From positions 1-64,000 of the forward strand of contig NW_027040510.1 in NCBI RefSeq assembly GCF_037179485.1: DNA of 64,000 nt, read 5' to 3'. A program made the position numbers and the translations under genes. Under the pieces are notes generated by a model. That model saw only the letters and a list, made by a program, of their open reading frames with translations, made no database searches and was not told the DNA's origin. Position 1 is the first letter of the stretch, and each line of letters opens with the position of its first letter. This document shows positions 42,074 to 52,680 of this stretch, one piece after another. Source of the stretch: Ochlerotatus camptorhynchus (Eukaryota > Arthropoda > Insecta > Diptera > Culicidae).

Positions 42074-45000
42074 CTAAATCCTCAGATCGATCCGTTTTAA
42101 AAACACATAAATTAAATTAAAATATTCGAGATCTCGGCTCGCCAAGATGTCTCTAACGGGCCGCAAAGGTTGTTTTCCTCGGGCCCTGAGGGATGCGGAT
42201 AACTCGGATCTAGCAACACAATGTAAAGTGCATGACCAAAGCACGTGGTCGATATCGTGATAGCCACTACCACAAGCGCACAAATTGCTGCCTGCGAGCC
42301 CGATTCGGAAGAAATGCGAGTCTAACGAGTAGTGATTGGACATGAGCCTTGATATGACCCGTATAAAGTCACGGCTCATGTCCAATCCTTTGAACCATGG
42401 CTTGTTCGACACCTGTGGGAGAATAGAATGTAACCATCTTCCCAGATCACTCTCATTCCATTTTTGTTGCCAGTTGGTGAGGACGTGCTGACGGGTAATT
42501 GAGAAAAATTCCGCAAAGGCGATTTGTCGATCAAAAATATCGCCTTCCATAGCGCCCACCTTAGCTAGCGAGTCCGCTTTCTCATTACCCGGAATTGAGC
42601 AATGAGATGGGACCCAAACTAAGGTGATAGTATAGGAGCAGTTAGATAAAGTACTCAATTTTGCTCGGATTTCGGTAAGGAAATACGAGGAGTGCTTCAT
42701 CGGCCTCATTGATCGAATAGCCTCCAACGAGCTAAGGCTATCTGTAAAAATAAAATAGTGATCAGATGGTAGTGAGGCAATTTGCTCTACTGCGTAGAAT
42801 ATGGCTGCTAGTTCCGCAACGTATACGGAACAGGGTTTTTGCAGTTGATATGAGGCGCTATGAAATTCGTTGAATACTCCAAATCCAGTGGAAGCGTTTA
42901 TAGTTGACCCATCTGTGAAAAAACTCTTATTGTTACTAATATGGTGGTACTTGTTTGCAAAAATTAAGGGAACAACCATCGACCGATGGTGATCTGGTAT
43001 TCCACGGATTTCTTGCAACATGGTCAGATCAAAATTTACAGAGGAACTATAAAAGTCTTGGAGGCAAACACGAGAGGAATTGAATGAAGAAGGGCCAATC
43101 TCCAGCGTCATGTACTCGTAATAGAGACTCATGAATCTTGTTTGATGATTTCTGTCGAGCAGCTTCTCAAAGTTTTCTATTACCAATGGGTTCATTACTT
43201 CACAACGGATAAGAAACCGGAAGGACAGTTCCGCGAAACGATCTGTCAGTGGGAGAACACCCGCGAGTACTTCGAGGCTCATCGTATGCGTCGAGTGCAT
43301 ACAGCCAAGCGCGATTCGGAGGCAACGGTATTGAACCCGTTGCAGCTTCAAGATATGTGTTTTCGCCGCGGATTGAAAGCAGAAGCTACCGTACTCTAGA
43401 ACCGACAAGATGGTTGTTCGATATAACCTGATCAGATCTTCCGGGTGTGCTCCCCACCAAGTTCCGGTAATTGTACGAAGAAAATTGATTCTTTGTTGGC
43501 ATTTTTGTTTCACATACGCAATGTGTTTTCCCCACGTGCTTTTGGAATCGAACCAGACACCTAAATACTTGAAAGATATACTTTGAGTGATTGTTCTACC
43601 CTTTAGTTGAAGCTGTAACTGTGCAGGATGATGCTTCCTAGAAAAAACAACCAACTCAGTTTTCTCCGGAGAGAATTCGATACCCAGCTTCATAGCCCAA
43701 GTAGACAAATTGTCTAAGGTATCTTGCAATGGTCCTTGCAGGTCCGGTGCACTTGGCCCTATAACGGACACAACCCCGTCATCTGCAAGCTGCCTTAGCG
43801 AGCAATTTTCATCAAGACAACCATCAATGTCTTTTACATAGAAATTATAAAGAAGGGGGCTTAAACATGAACCCTGGGGGAGACCCATGTAACTAATTCG
43901 TGAAGTTGTCCAGTTTCCATGAGAAAAGCTCATATATTTCTCAGACAACAAGTTGCTCAAATAGTTGTTCATAATTGGTGAAAGCCCACTATCGTGGAGT
44001 TTATCCGAAAGGACATCGATACAAACAGAATCAAAAGCCCCCTTAATATCCAAGAAAACTGAACCCATTTGCTGTTTTTGCGCATAGGCCAGTTGAATTT
44101 CAGTTGAAAGCAACGCAAGACAGTCGCTCGTTCCTTTGCCTCTCCGAAATCCAAATTGCGTATCTGAAAGTAAACCATTCGACTCGACCCATTTGTCTAG
44201 ACGGAAAAGAATCATTTTCTCCAACAATTTCCGTATACAGGACAACATCGCGATGGGACGGTACGAGTTATAATCCGACGCGGGTTTACCGGGTTTTCGA
44301 ATGGCGATAACTCTTACTTGCCTCCAGTCATCCGGAACAATGTTGTGCTCCAGAAATTGATTGAATAAGTTCAACAAGCGTCTCTTCGCGGCGTCTGGGA
44401 GATTTTTAAGCAAGTTGAACTTGATTCTATCCATTCCTGGAGCTGAATTGTTACATGAAAGGAGAGCAAGTGAGAATTCCACCATCGAAAACGGGGAATC
44501 TATTTCGTTATTACCCGACGGACGATCACGAACGTTGGTTTGAACCGACACCGAATCCGGGCAAACTTTCCGCGCGAAGCTGAATATCCAACTGTCCGAG
44601 TACTCCTTGTCTTCGTTAATCGGTGATGACGCGTTTCGCATTCTCCTGCCGACATTCCAGAGTGTTCTCATGGAAGTCTCTCGCGACAAACCATCGACGA
44701 ACCGACGCCAGTAACCGCGTTTTTTGGCTTTAGTCAAGCCCTTAAAGGTTTTCTCGAGGTCGGTGTACCGCTCGAAATCCTCGACCTTACCGTGTTTGCG
44801 GAAGCGTTTAAACGCGGCGGACTTCTCGCTGTTCGCGTCGGTGCATTCCTTATCCCACCACGGGGTGGGAGGTCGCTTCCGAACGGAAACACCCGGAATA
44901 CGTTTCGTCTGTGCTCGCAGCGCGCAATCGATGATGACACGCGCGAGAAAGGAGTACTCGTCCAGCGGAGGAAGTACGTCAACCGATTGACTGGCATCAA

Positions 45001-45784
45001 GAACCGAGGTCGCGAATTTTCGCCAGTCAATGTTTTTCGTAAGATCGTACGCGATGTCGACCGAGCGTGTAGAAGATGAACCATTGGTAATAGAAATTTT
45101 GATTGGCAAATGGTCACTACCGTAGGGATCTTGAATTACTTTCCACGAGCAATCCAATGATAGTGAACTCGAACAAAGTGAGAGGTCTAATCTGCTTATT
45201 TTTGCTGGAGGTTTGGCTACTCGTGTTGCTTCCCCGGTGTTCAGAATTGTCATTTTGAAGAAGTCGCACATGTCGTATATCAAGGTTGAGCGGTTGTCGT
45301 CGTACAGTTCCCCCCAGCCTGTACCGTGAGAGTTAAAATCTCCCAAGATCAACCGTGGCTCCGGCATAGCCGTGCAGATATCCGAGAAACTTTGACGAGA
45401 AATCGCAGTTCGCGGCGGAAGATATACTGAGGCAATACTGAGGCATTTACCTCGAATATTAACCTGACAGGCAACAACTTCAATGCCTGTCACCGAAGGC
45501 AGATCGATTCTGTAGAAGGAATGGAGCTTGTTGATCCCCAGAAGCACCCCTCCATACGAATCTGCCCGATCAAGGCGAATAATGTTGAAATCGTGGAAAG
45601 CAAGATCGTTGTCTGAAGAGAGCCATGTTTCACAAAGGGCAAATGCATCAGAAAGTAAATTGTTAACTAAAAATTTAAATGTGTCAAGTTTTGGCATAAG
45701 ACTTCTACAGTTCCACTGAAGAACAGAGATCATATCCCCGACCTCATTCGGAGAATTATCCATCAAAGGATATGATCGATGCAA
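42074..45784 (-). CDS. I-clade ORF2: endonuclease, reverse transcriptase and RNase H
   Basis: This is an uninterrupted frame of 1,236 codons. Endonuclease motifs: WNCRSLMPKLD, CETWLSS, GDFNSHGTGW (about 147) and GSDHLPIKI, catalytic residues intact. RT: FLDIKGAFDSV (about 580), LPQGSCLSPLLYN and RQLADDGVV (about 665), with Leu instead of the usual Tyr/Phe before ADD. RNase H: FFTDGSTINAS (about 956), AELAAIFYA, FTDSLSSLEA (about 1013) and SHCSIPGNEKADSLA (about 1065). A C-terminal CACGSGYHDIDHVLWSC cluster follows. It nicks DNA and copies element RNA at the break. The start overlaps the ORF1 end by 29 bp in another frame, so ORF2 may be translated by reinitiation. Confidence 0.92.
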   Translation of the reverse strand: MHRSYPLMDNSPNEVGDMISVLQWNCRSLMPKLDTFKFLVNNLLSDAFALCETWLSSDNDLAFHDFNIIRLDRADSYGGVLLGINKLHSFYRIDLPSVTGIEVVACQVNIRGKCLSIASVYLPPRTAISRQSFSDICTAMPEPRLILGDFNSHGTGWGELYDDNRSTLIYDMCDFFKMTILNTGEATRVAKPPAKISRLDLSLCSSSLSLDCSWKVIQDPYGSDHLPIKISITNGSSSTRSVDIAYDLTKNIDWRKFATSVLDASQSVDVLPPLDEYSFLARVIIDCALRAQTKRIPGVSVRKRPPTPWWDKECTDANSEKSAAFKRFRKHGKVEDFERYTDLEKTFKGLTKAKKRGYWRRFVDGLSRETSMRTLWNVGRRMRNASSPINEDKEYSDSWIFSFARKVCPDSVSVQTNVRDRPSGNNEIDSPFSMVEFSLALLSCNNSAPGMDRIKFNLLKNLPDAAKRRLLNLFNQFLEHNIVPDDWRQVRVIAIRKPGKPASDYNSYRPIAMLSCIRKLLEKMILFRLDKWVESNGLLSDTQFGFRRGKGTSDCLALLSTEIQLAYAQKQQMGSVFLDIKGAFDSVCIDVLSDKLHDSGLSPIMNNYLSNLLSEKYMSFSHGNWTTSRISYMGLPQGSCLSPLLYNFYVKDIDGCLDENCSLRQLADDGVVSVIGPSAPDLQGPLQDTLDNLSTWAMKLGIEFSPEKTELVVFSRKHHPAQLQLQLKGRTITQSISFKYLGVWFDSKSTWGKHIAYVKQKCQQRINFLRTITGTWWGAHPEDLIRLYRTTILSVLEYGSFCFQSAAKTHILKLQRVQYRCLRIALGCMHSTHTMSLEVLAGVLPLTDRFAELSFRFLIRCEVMNPLVIENFEKLLDRNHQTRFMSLYYEYMTLEIGPSSFNSSRVCLQDFYSSSVNFDLTMLQEIRGIPDHHRSMVVPLIFANKYHHISNNKSFFTDGSTINASTGFGVFNEFHSASYQLQKPCSVYVAELAAIFYAVEQIASLPSDHYFIFTDSLSSLEAIRSMRPMKHSSYFLTEIRAKLSTLSNCSYTITLVWVPSHCSIPGNEKADSLAKVGAMEGDIFDRQIAFAEFFSITRQHVLTNWQQKWNESDLGRWLHSILPQVSNKPWFKGLDMSRDFIRVISRLMSNHYSLDSHFFRIGLAGSNLCACGSGYHDIDHVLWSCTLHCVARSELSASLRARGKQPLRPVRDILASRDLEYFNLIYVFLKRIDLRI

Positions 45785-47312
45785 GGAAGGACCACCTAGA
45801 AGCTAGTTGCTTCAAAAGAGTTTTCACCATTGGCAGCACTAAATTAATAATGCTCCTCGTTGAGTCAGAGATATTGAATATACTGAAGAAGCTATCCACA
45901 ATACCAGAAAACGTGAACATGGGGGCATGTTCTTGCTGATTATTCAGCTGATTTTCTGGCCGAAAAACTGGGACATCTGGGGTTTTAGATGATCCTGGAA
46001 GTGACGGAAAGTTCTTGTCATAATTACAAGTTTGAAAACCCGGTGGAATGGGCTTCGGTGCATTTCCGTTACCTCTTGATTTTTCCAAGGTGGAAGGGTG
46101 ATCCGTACGAGTGGCCTTACGAGGCTTTTCGGTGTTGTGTTTTTTTGCTCGTTTTCTCGTATTGCCTTTAAAGACAAACGGACTACCCTCACCGACCTCT
46201 GAGTCAGAATCTAGACCATCAACTGGCAAAATGGAGAACGTGTTACTGCTTTTTGGTGTGGTCTGAGAAGATGAAGCGGTATTCTTCAAGAGTTCTGCTA
46301 GTGTTCTCTTGGAGCGAGCTTGCAGAGACCGCTTAAGTTTTTCTCCCTGCTGTTTGTACCTCGGGCAGTCAGTCAGGGTATGCAGGCTTTCCTTGCAGTA
46401 CACGCATTTTTGAGGAGCACCGCAAGGGCCCTCTTGATGTTGCTCGCCACACTGATCACAGCGTGGTTTGTTCGAGCAGTAGTCCGATGTATGACCAAGT
46501 TGTTTACATTTCGAGCAGTTCATTACCCGAGGTACAAACAGGCGTACAGGTAGCCGAACCTTGCCAATAGCGACGTAGTGAGGTAAAGCTGAACCCGAAA
46601 AGGTCACACGAAACGAGTTTGACAAGGAATAAGTTTTTTTGGAGCCTACTACGGATACTGACTGCATTTGAAGGCAGTCCAATATCTTCACCTTCGGCAG
46701 AGCACGGTTTTTAAAGATTCCGAAGGAATCGGGACCCAAGAAATCGTCACTAGTCAAACTCGCTTCGGTGACCACTCCTTCAATTTCTACCTCACTACTG
46801 GGTATGTAGACTCGGTATTCCAATGAAAAGAGCTCGCACGCAACAATTTGGTTAGCCTGCTTCCGGTCATCAACGGTAACGCGCAGTTTTATTGGCGTTA
46901 CCTTGAAAATATCGGTAACGGCCGAAAAATGTGTTGTTAGATCCTTAGAGATCCTCGGAATGTTCAAAGGTTTTTGTTTGGGCCGGAAAAAAACAACCCA
47001 TGGGCCTTTCGAAGCTTCTGGGTAAGCCTTTAGGCGGGGGAGCGCAGAGGTTTTCGGGGGCAATGGTGTGGGGGGTGCAGGTGGGCGAGGAGGAGATGGT
47101 GGAGGAGAGGGTTGTGGGCGATAGCTTTTCTTGGGATATGCTCCAGTATTTTTGCTGGAGAGCGAGTCAACTGGAACGTCAAGGGTTTCCATTTCCACAA
47201 CTTCCTCGAGACTTTCGTGTGAGGTGGAATTAAGAGTTTCGTCGTCTGAGATGGCAAGCGACCATCCCCCGCCTTTATCATTTTCATCCATTGCGGTTAA
47301 ATATCGCCGCAA
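45756..47312 (-). CDS. I-clade ORF1: gag-like nucleic-acid-binding protein
   Basis: The frame of 518 codons starts MRRYLTAMDENDKGGGW (an internal Met at MDENDKG is also possible). A Pro-rich segment (PQPSPPPSPPRPPAPP) precedes a globular region. Three CCHC zinc knuckles follow at about residues 262-315: CSKCKQLGHTSDYC, CDQCGEQHQEGPC and CVYCKESLHTLTDC. A basic stretch TRKRAKKHN follows. Such proteins coat element RNA and help target it to the nucleus. No break is seen. The A/T-rich run at 47370-47600 lies in the 5' untranslated part. Confidence 0.88.
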   Translation of the reverse strand: MRRYLTAMDENDKGGGWSLAISDDETLNSTSHESLEEVVEMETLDVPVDSLSSKNTGAYPKKSYRPQPSPPPSPPRPPAPPTPLPPKTSALPRLKAYPEASKGPWVVFFRPKQKPLNIPRISKDLTTHFSAVTDIFKVTPIKLRVTVDDRKQANQIVACELFSLEYRVYIPSSEVEIEGVVTEASLTSDDFLGPDSFGIFKNRALPKVKILDCLQMQSVSVVGSKKTYSLSNSFRVTFSGSALPHYVAIGKVRLPVRLFVPRVMNCSKCKQLGHTSDYCSNKPRCDQCGEQHQEGPCGAPQKCVYCKESLHTLTDCPRYKQQGEKLKRSLQARSKRTLAELLKNTASSSQTTPKSSNTFSILPVDGLDSDSEVGEGSPFVFKGNTRKRAKKHNTEKPRKATRTDHPSTLEKSRGNGNAPKPIPPGFQTCNYDKNFPSLPGSSKTPDVPVFRPENQLNNQQEHAPMFTFSGIVDSFFSIFNISDSTRSIINLVLPMVKTLLKQLASRWSFLASIISFDG

Positions 47313-48087
47313 TGGTGTTTTTAATAAATATTTTACAAATTATTACAATAATTTCAAATAGTATCAAAAAAATGCAAAAAAAAAAATAAAATAAAAAAAA
47401 AAAAAAAATAATAAATACAAAAAAATGCTCTAGTTTTACTCTACTAAAGAGTAACACAAAAGAAAGAAAAAAAAAAAAAAAAAAAAACAAGAAAAAGAAA
47501 AAAAAAATATATACCAAAAAAATTTTTTTTGGATCACCCTAACTATGCTCTACTTAAAAATAGTACGAGAAAAAAAAAATCAAGAAAAAAAAATTATGGA
47601 TATATACTATTTACAAAATTTTGGATCACCCTAATTATGACCCAACCTAATCTAACATGTATTGGACCATGCGGGGAGATGCGATACTGGTGAAAACAAA
47701 GCGACACGTTATACCTATTGCACTGAGGCGGCAGATGACTGGTGCGATGCTATTGTTCGCCCCAACGGCTGTTGGGTCGATACCCTTGTAGCTGGTATGC
47801 CTCGGTCGCCTCGGTAGGCAATTTAACGTGCTTTCGTTGTTGCTTCAATGGGATGATGTGATGATGCGATGATGATGAGTTAAAGCTGGACCGTAATCAA
47901 AGCGCTCGGCGTATGACTAACGGCTTCCTCACTCGCGCACTAGTTGTCTTAACACTATGCCAACTAACTTTGGCGAGAAAAAACCCTCACGTGGGGAAAA
48001 ACTCAAAAACTCAAATACTAGTGTCGTACAACGAGACCGATGCGACTTGACCGGCTCAGTGTGCGAGACGGAATGGCGTAATTTGTT

Positions 48088-48500
48088 ATTTGGTTGTTAA
48101 TTTAAATCGTATTTATGTTTCTTAAGGAACGAATGGGAGCATACAAATTTAGATTTTGAGATCTTTGTGCTACAACATCGTTTATAAAAGCTGTCATTGC
48201 AAACTGCCTTCGCTTTTCAAGTGCATCCAAATTGATCAACATACATCGAGACTCATAAGATGGTAAGGGTAAACTCGTCCAGCCTAACTTTCTTAGAGCA
48301 AATAATAGAAACTGTTTTTGAGCTGATTCAATACGGTTTAAATGAGTATCTTGATATGGAGCCTAGACTATTCTACAGTACTCAAGGAGGGGCCTAACAG
48401 ATGCAACGAATAGTGTTTTGATTGTGTATGGATCATTGAAATGAAAACTAAACCTTTTAATAAACCCTACCATGTTACTTGCCTTGTACACTCAAAAAAT
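48088..48500 (-). pseudogene. Older non-LTR element, RT C-terminal part upstream of the I-clade insertion
   Basis: The minus strand reads SNMVGFIKRFSFHFNDPYTI, VRPLLEYCRIV, then (after a stop) AQKQFLLFALRKLGWTSLPL, YESRCMLINLDALEKRRQFA and ending at the target duplication. It is the same family as the element at 48.6-52.7 kb. The remainder is at 41540-41740. Confidence 0.75.
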
Positions 48501-49300
48501 ATTGAAAACTAAATAGTTTAAAGACTTAGTATAAAAATGATTTATGCCTGCCATAGTATACATAGTATAAAATCAAAATATGCTTGCACTGTATACATAC
48601 GGTTTATTCGAGGGAATGTACTTTATGCTTCTTTTTCGTTTAATGCTTAATTTATTTATTGATTTGTCGTCAATCAGTGTAGACCGATTGTTGTCTTAAG
48701 TGCTATTTTTACAATTTTGTCTTTGTTTATATATTTTTTATAATATGTATTGAGAACGAGTAAAAACAAAATTACTTCTAGCTGACGTTATGCGAGTAAT
48801 AAAATTTTGCTTTAATTTGGTTTTTGTCATTGTAAAGTCAATGTCATCGCAGTGTTTATTACATGTGTCCATCATTTGGTTGAAGGGTCCAGATTTGGCA
48901 TAATTCGTACGATGACGATTTGTAGTAAATATATTTCTATTTCGTAGATGCCTAGATGGTGTATATAAATTTAAGGATGACAACAGTTCTATTGAATCAA
49001 TGCGATGTGATACGGTATCGTTAACGAATGAAATCATAGCAAATTCACGACGCTCTTTTAATGTTTGGATATTTATGAGCATGCACCGAGCTGTGTAAGA
49101 TAGAAGATGAAATACAGTCCAACCTAACTTGTGGAGTGCATACAATAGAAACTGCTTTTGAACGGACTCTATTCTTCCTTCATGTGTGATTGAAAAAGGA
49201 GACCAAACTATGCAGCAATATTCTAATATCGACCTTACATAAGCAATGTACAATATTTTTATCGTATAAGGATCGTGAAAGTTATAACAAAAACGTTTAA

Positions 49301-50032
49301 GGGGGTATTCCCAATCTTTTGCCTTTTTTCGGCCTGTTTTTCAATTAATTTTTTTTCAAGGAAAGTGAATAGTAATGCGCCTAACTCTTTGGGATTCTTG
49401 TTTATTGAACATTAAAGTTTACAAATAATTTTTTTTCGACATAAAAAAAGACATTATTGACGTCACAAAATGGCGACAAACAGACCCCTGTTCGCCGCAA
49501 ACGCCTGGACGGGCGAAGACTTTTCTCTGGAACGGCTTCATCTGAAACAGATTTCGTGATGAAATAATAATCTGCATAAGATTCTCTGGAGCTTCTCCCG
49601 TTGGCAGCAAAAAATCTTGCAAATTAACAAAATGGCGGCCATATGAAAAAAACAGGCGATTTTTAGCCCGCTTTTTTGCAACTTTAAGGTGCTTCAAACA
49701 ATGTTAAATGTTAATATTTTTGGCTGAAAGTGGGAGAAGCTCCAAAGAATTTAATAAGGAACAAAATGCGCAAAGATTCAAGTCAATATCTCTTATAGTT
49801 TCTGAGAAAAATCTTCGCCCGATAAAAAAATGTAGTTTCGAGAAAAACGCGTTTAAAGTTTTGACTTTAGTTAAAACCATTTGGGGGTTCTTACCATTAG
49901 TCAGCTATGCCTGGACACCGAATTCGCTGATCGGAAAACGGCTTGGGGGGATGAAAGTATATAGTCTAAAGTACAAAAAAACGTGAAAAAAAAAAATTTG
50001 ATTTTTTGAAAAAAAAGATCGGGAATACCCCC
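49301..50032. mobile_element. 732 bp non-autonomous element with TTAA target duplication (piggyBac-like)
   Basis: Terminal inverted repeats GGGGGTATTCCCAATCTTTT and the same with one G for A lie at the ends. TTAA sits at 49297-49300 and 50033-50036. It interrupts the RT frame exactly between FIK and RFCYN codons of the host element. TTAA sites and G-rich ends point to a piggyBac-type transposase. Frames inside show no transposase. Confidence 0.8.
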
Positions 50033-50795
50033 TTAATGAAATCAAGTATGTTGTTAGCTCTGTTAATAATTGTGTTATAATGATCTGTGAAAGTAAGTTT
50101 TGAGTCCAAAATAACACCTAGATCCCTGACTCTATCACATTTTTCTACGATTTGGTTTCCTAAAGTGTTATATCGGGTAGGATTCGTTTTCTACTAATGG
50201 TAATTGAGTTACTTTTTTATATTTAATTGTAGCAGGCTTTTATGACACCAAGTATGGAATATTTGAATTTCCTCTTTGAATGTGATGATGTCTTTGGCAT
50301 CTTTTATTTCCAAAAAAAGTTTAATGTCGTCAGCATATATTAAAACTTTCAATTTTTTAATAATGAAAGATATGTCATTGACGAAGAGAATAAATAAAAG
50401 TTTACCTAAATTAGAGCCTTGAGAAACTCTTGAAGTGAAATCAATGGGATTTGATGTCTTTCCTTTGTATTTTACTATGTGATGGCGGTCAGTTAAATAT
50501 GATTCTAGCCACTTGAGGAGTGCGTAATGAATTCCCATTTTTCGAAGTTTAAAAAGAAGCATGGGTATGTCAATTCGATCAAACGCTTTGCTGAAATCTA
50601 CATACAACACTTCTACATGGTTTCCGTTATCCATTGCATTCAAGGAATAATTAATTAATTCGAACAAATTCGTAGTTGTTGAACGGCCTTTAAAGAAGCC
50701 TTGTTGCATAGCAGTTATTCTGTTTTTAATTTGAAGGAAGAGTTTTTCATTTACAATCACCTCAAAAAGTTTCGGAATGCAAGAGATAATAGCTA

Positions 50796-50895
50796 TCCCA
50801 AGTAACATTGCAAGATTTATCGAGGTTTTAAAGCATGCTACAAGTCTAAATCATGGTCTCCAGAGCCTTCATAAAACCAAAATTGTTACTTGGGA
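50796..50895. mobile_element. 100 bp MITE with TA target duplication
   Basis: The ends TCCCAAGTAACA and TGTTACTTGGGA are perfect inverted repeats flanked by TA on both sides. It lies in the RT frame of the host non-LTR element, 14 bp from a second MITE. Confidence 0.8.
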
Positions 50896-50909
50896 TACCA
50901 CGATAATTA

Positions 50910-51254
50910 CACTCCCGACCATAAGTTTAAGGACACCCCCAAAACATCATGACAAATTTGTTATGTTCATATTTCTGTCATGTTACGTCCAATTTTCGTT
51001 CTCTTTAGATCATTTGAAAGGTATTGAATGGAACTTTTCTCGTAGGCAAATTGTATAATATAATTTTCAAATTTTGTGTGCTAAAAGTTCACCCAAAGTT
51101 ACAATATTTTTTTAAATTTACTCTGAAGAATCGTGACTGATTTTCTCAGAATTGAGTTGGCCAAATTTTGAAATAAAAGTAGTAGTAGAACACAAATTGA
51201 ACAATATGTTTGCATGGTTTTTTGGGGGTGTCCTTTAACTTATGATCGGTAGTG
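50910..51254. mobile_element. 345 bp mariner-type MITE with TA target duplication
   Basis: Inverted repeats CACTCCCGACCATAAG / CACTACCGATCATAAG continue into a TTAAGGACACCCCCAAAA-like inner part, with TA on each side. The ends and TA sites are typical of Tc1/mariner non-autonomous elements. It sits in the same RT frame as the 100 bp MITE. Confidence 0.82.
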
Positions 51255-52680
51255 TACGTATGTCGGATTTTTTGCCCGATTTAAAGATAAGCCTAAAAAA
51301 GAGTTTTTCCATATTTGGGAAGTTTCCGGAGTCCAGTGACATATTGAAAATCCAAAATAGTGGAGCAGTAAGTTCAGTAGCTAAAGTTTTCATAAAAACT
51401 GGCGGTACACCGTGCATTGAAACTGTATATATCCTTTAAGATATCATGAACCTTGATTTGACTTACGCTGATGTCACTCGAAAATTCTGGATAAGATTCA
51501 AAATATTCACGGTCCTCTTCTGAAAACGTAGTATAGATTTCTTGGGAGAAATTTGCAAAAAAATGCATATATCATCCGAGTTCTCACCTACCCTATTGTC
51601 CAAATGCATCTTTGATGAAAAATTATCAGATTCTAATTTGGTTTTCACATAATTAAAGAAGATCCTAGTACAAGATTTTATTTCAAGTTTAGTTTTTAAA
51701 TTATACTCCTCAAATGCCATATTCACGGCAAAATTTAACTGATCGCAAATGTCTAAATAGTATGCCAAAGTTTCTTCACTATTATATTTTTTATAAAATT
51801 TGTACCAAACCGGATGTTCGGCATGACTCTGACGTCTTCTTCTTTTAGTTGGCACTTCTTCAAGTATCATTTCAAACAACACATTGTAGAATACGTCCAC
51901 TGCACATTCAACATTTCCTGCAGTTCTTAATATTGCTTGCCAATCGACAATGTTCAATCTATTTCTAATGTTATCATAATTTGCTGAATTGTAATCAATC
52001 ATCAAATTCTCAGTCGTTGGTTAATCCATTTATGTGAACGAATAAAGAATATTCTACTGCTGTGTGAAACATTTAATTTTTCATTTGGGACTTAACGATT
52101 AAGTCACACAGAAATCTTCATAAGTACTTGTTAATAAAAGATCTAAATAACAACTTTGTTGATTTTTCACATGATTAATTCGATTAAGTCCTAAATTTGC
52201 CATTTTGTCAAAAATGAAATGGACTGTTTCATTTTCCCCAACAACTGGAAGTAAGATGTTTTCATTGTCCATATCAGAAATAAAGTCAACATTGCGTTGG
52301 TTAAAGTCCCCATATATATGTACTTTTACTTCAGGGGGGTAAACTAGACAAAATTTCTTCCGCTTTTCCAAAAAAACTTATCATACGTGTCCTTATAAGC
52401 ATTGTTCGGAGAAAAGTAGACCGAAGCAAAGACATGTGTTTCGTCTGCTACTTGCGCTTTTACCCATACATGTTCGAACTCTTTAAATTTAATAGCCACA
52501 ATGATTTCTGAATTAAATTGGATCGAAATCGCTATTAATACTCCACCTCCCGATTTTTTTCCAGACCATTGGAAATTGCGGTCGTCTCTATAGATGTTAT
52601 AATTGTTACCAAAAAGTTCTTCACTTCTCACACTATCATCTAAAATTGTTTCATTAGCCATTATGACAGGGTAAGTAGAA

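Larger units (their letters stand above)
41755..48073 (-). mobile_element. Complete-looking I-clade non-LTR retrotransposon with 14 bp target duplication
   Basis: The minus-strand element of 6.3 kb has a 5' region, ORF1, overlapping ORF2, a 3' region and poly(A) (plus-strand T run from 41755). It is flanked by identical TGGCGTAATTTGTT at 41741-41754 and 48074-48087. Both ORFs are open and the duplication is perfect, so insertion is probably recent. RNase H and the three-knuckle gag place it in the I clade (MosquI-like elements are known in Aedes). Related dead fragments lie at 4.44 and 57.45 kb. Confidence 0.85.
48738..52661 (-). pseudogene. Broken ORF2 of the host non-LTR element (endonuclease and RT)
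   Basis: Endonuclease: GGGVLIAISIQFNSEI, VWVKAQVADETHVFASVYF, then after a frame break VKVHIYGDFNQRNVDF and SCYLDLLLTST. Linker: WQAILRTAGNVECAVDVFYN. RT: FRLIFKSGKKSDIR, IAIISCIPKLFEVIVNE, FFKGRSTTTNLFELINYS, VLYVDFSKAFDRID, SQGSNLGKLLFILF and YADDIKLFL; then VRDLGVILDSKLTF and the C-terminal part ending at 48738. Removing the three insertions restores continuous text at each site, for example NYRGIAI and FIKRFCYN. Stops and shifts elsewhere make it non-functional. Confidence 0.8.
48600..52680 (-). mobile_element. Non-LTR element without RNase H, hosting three insertions
   Basis: This minus-strand element has endonuclease (52.66-52.1 kb), linker, RT (51.4-48.74 kb) and an AATAAATAAAT-type 3' end near 48.65 kb. 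It shares protein text and tail with the split copy at 41.5/48.1-48.5 kb. It contains a 732 bp TTAA element and two TA elements. The clade is not assigned; the absence of RNase H and the simple-repeat tail suggest a Jockey/CR1/Loner-type lineage. Confidence 0.7.

Noticed and set aside
47284..47517. Phe-rich open frame on the minus strand
   Set aside because: It is translation of A-rich homopolymer tracts in the 5' region of the I-clade element.
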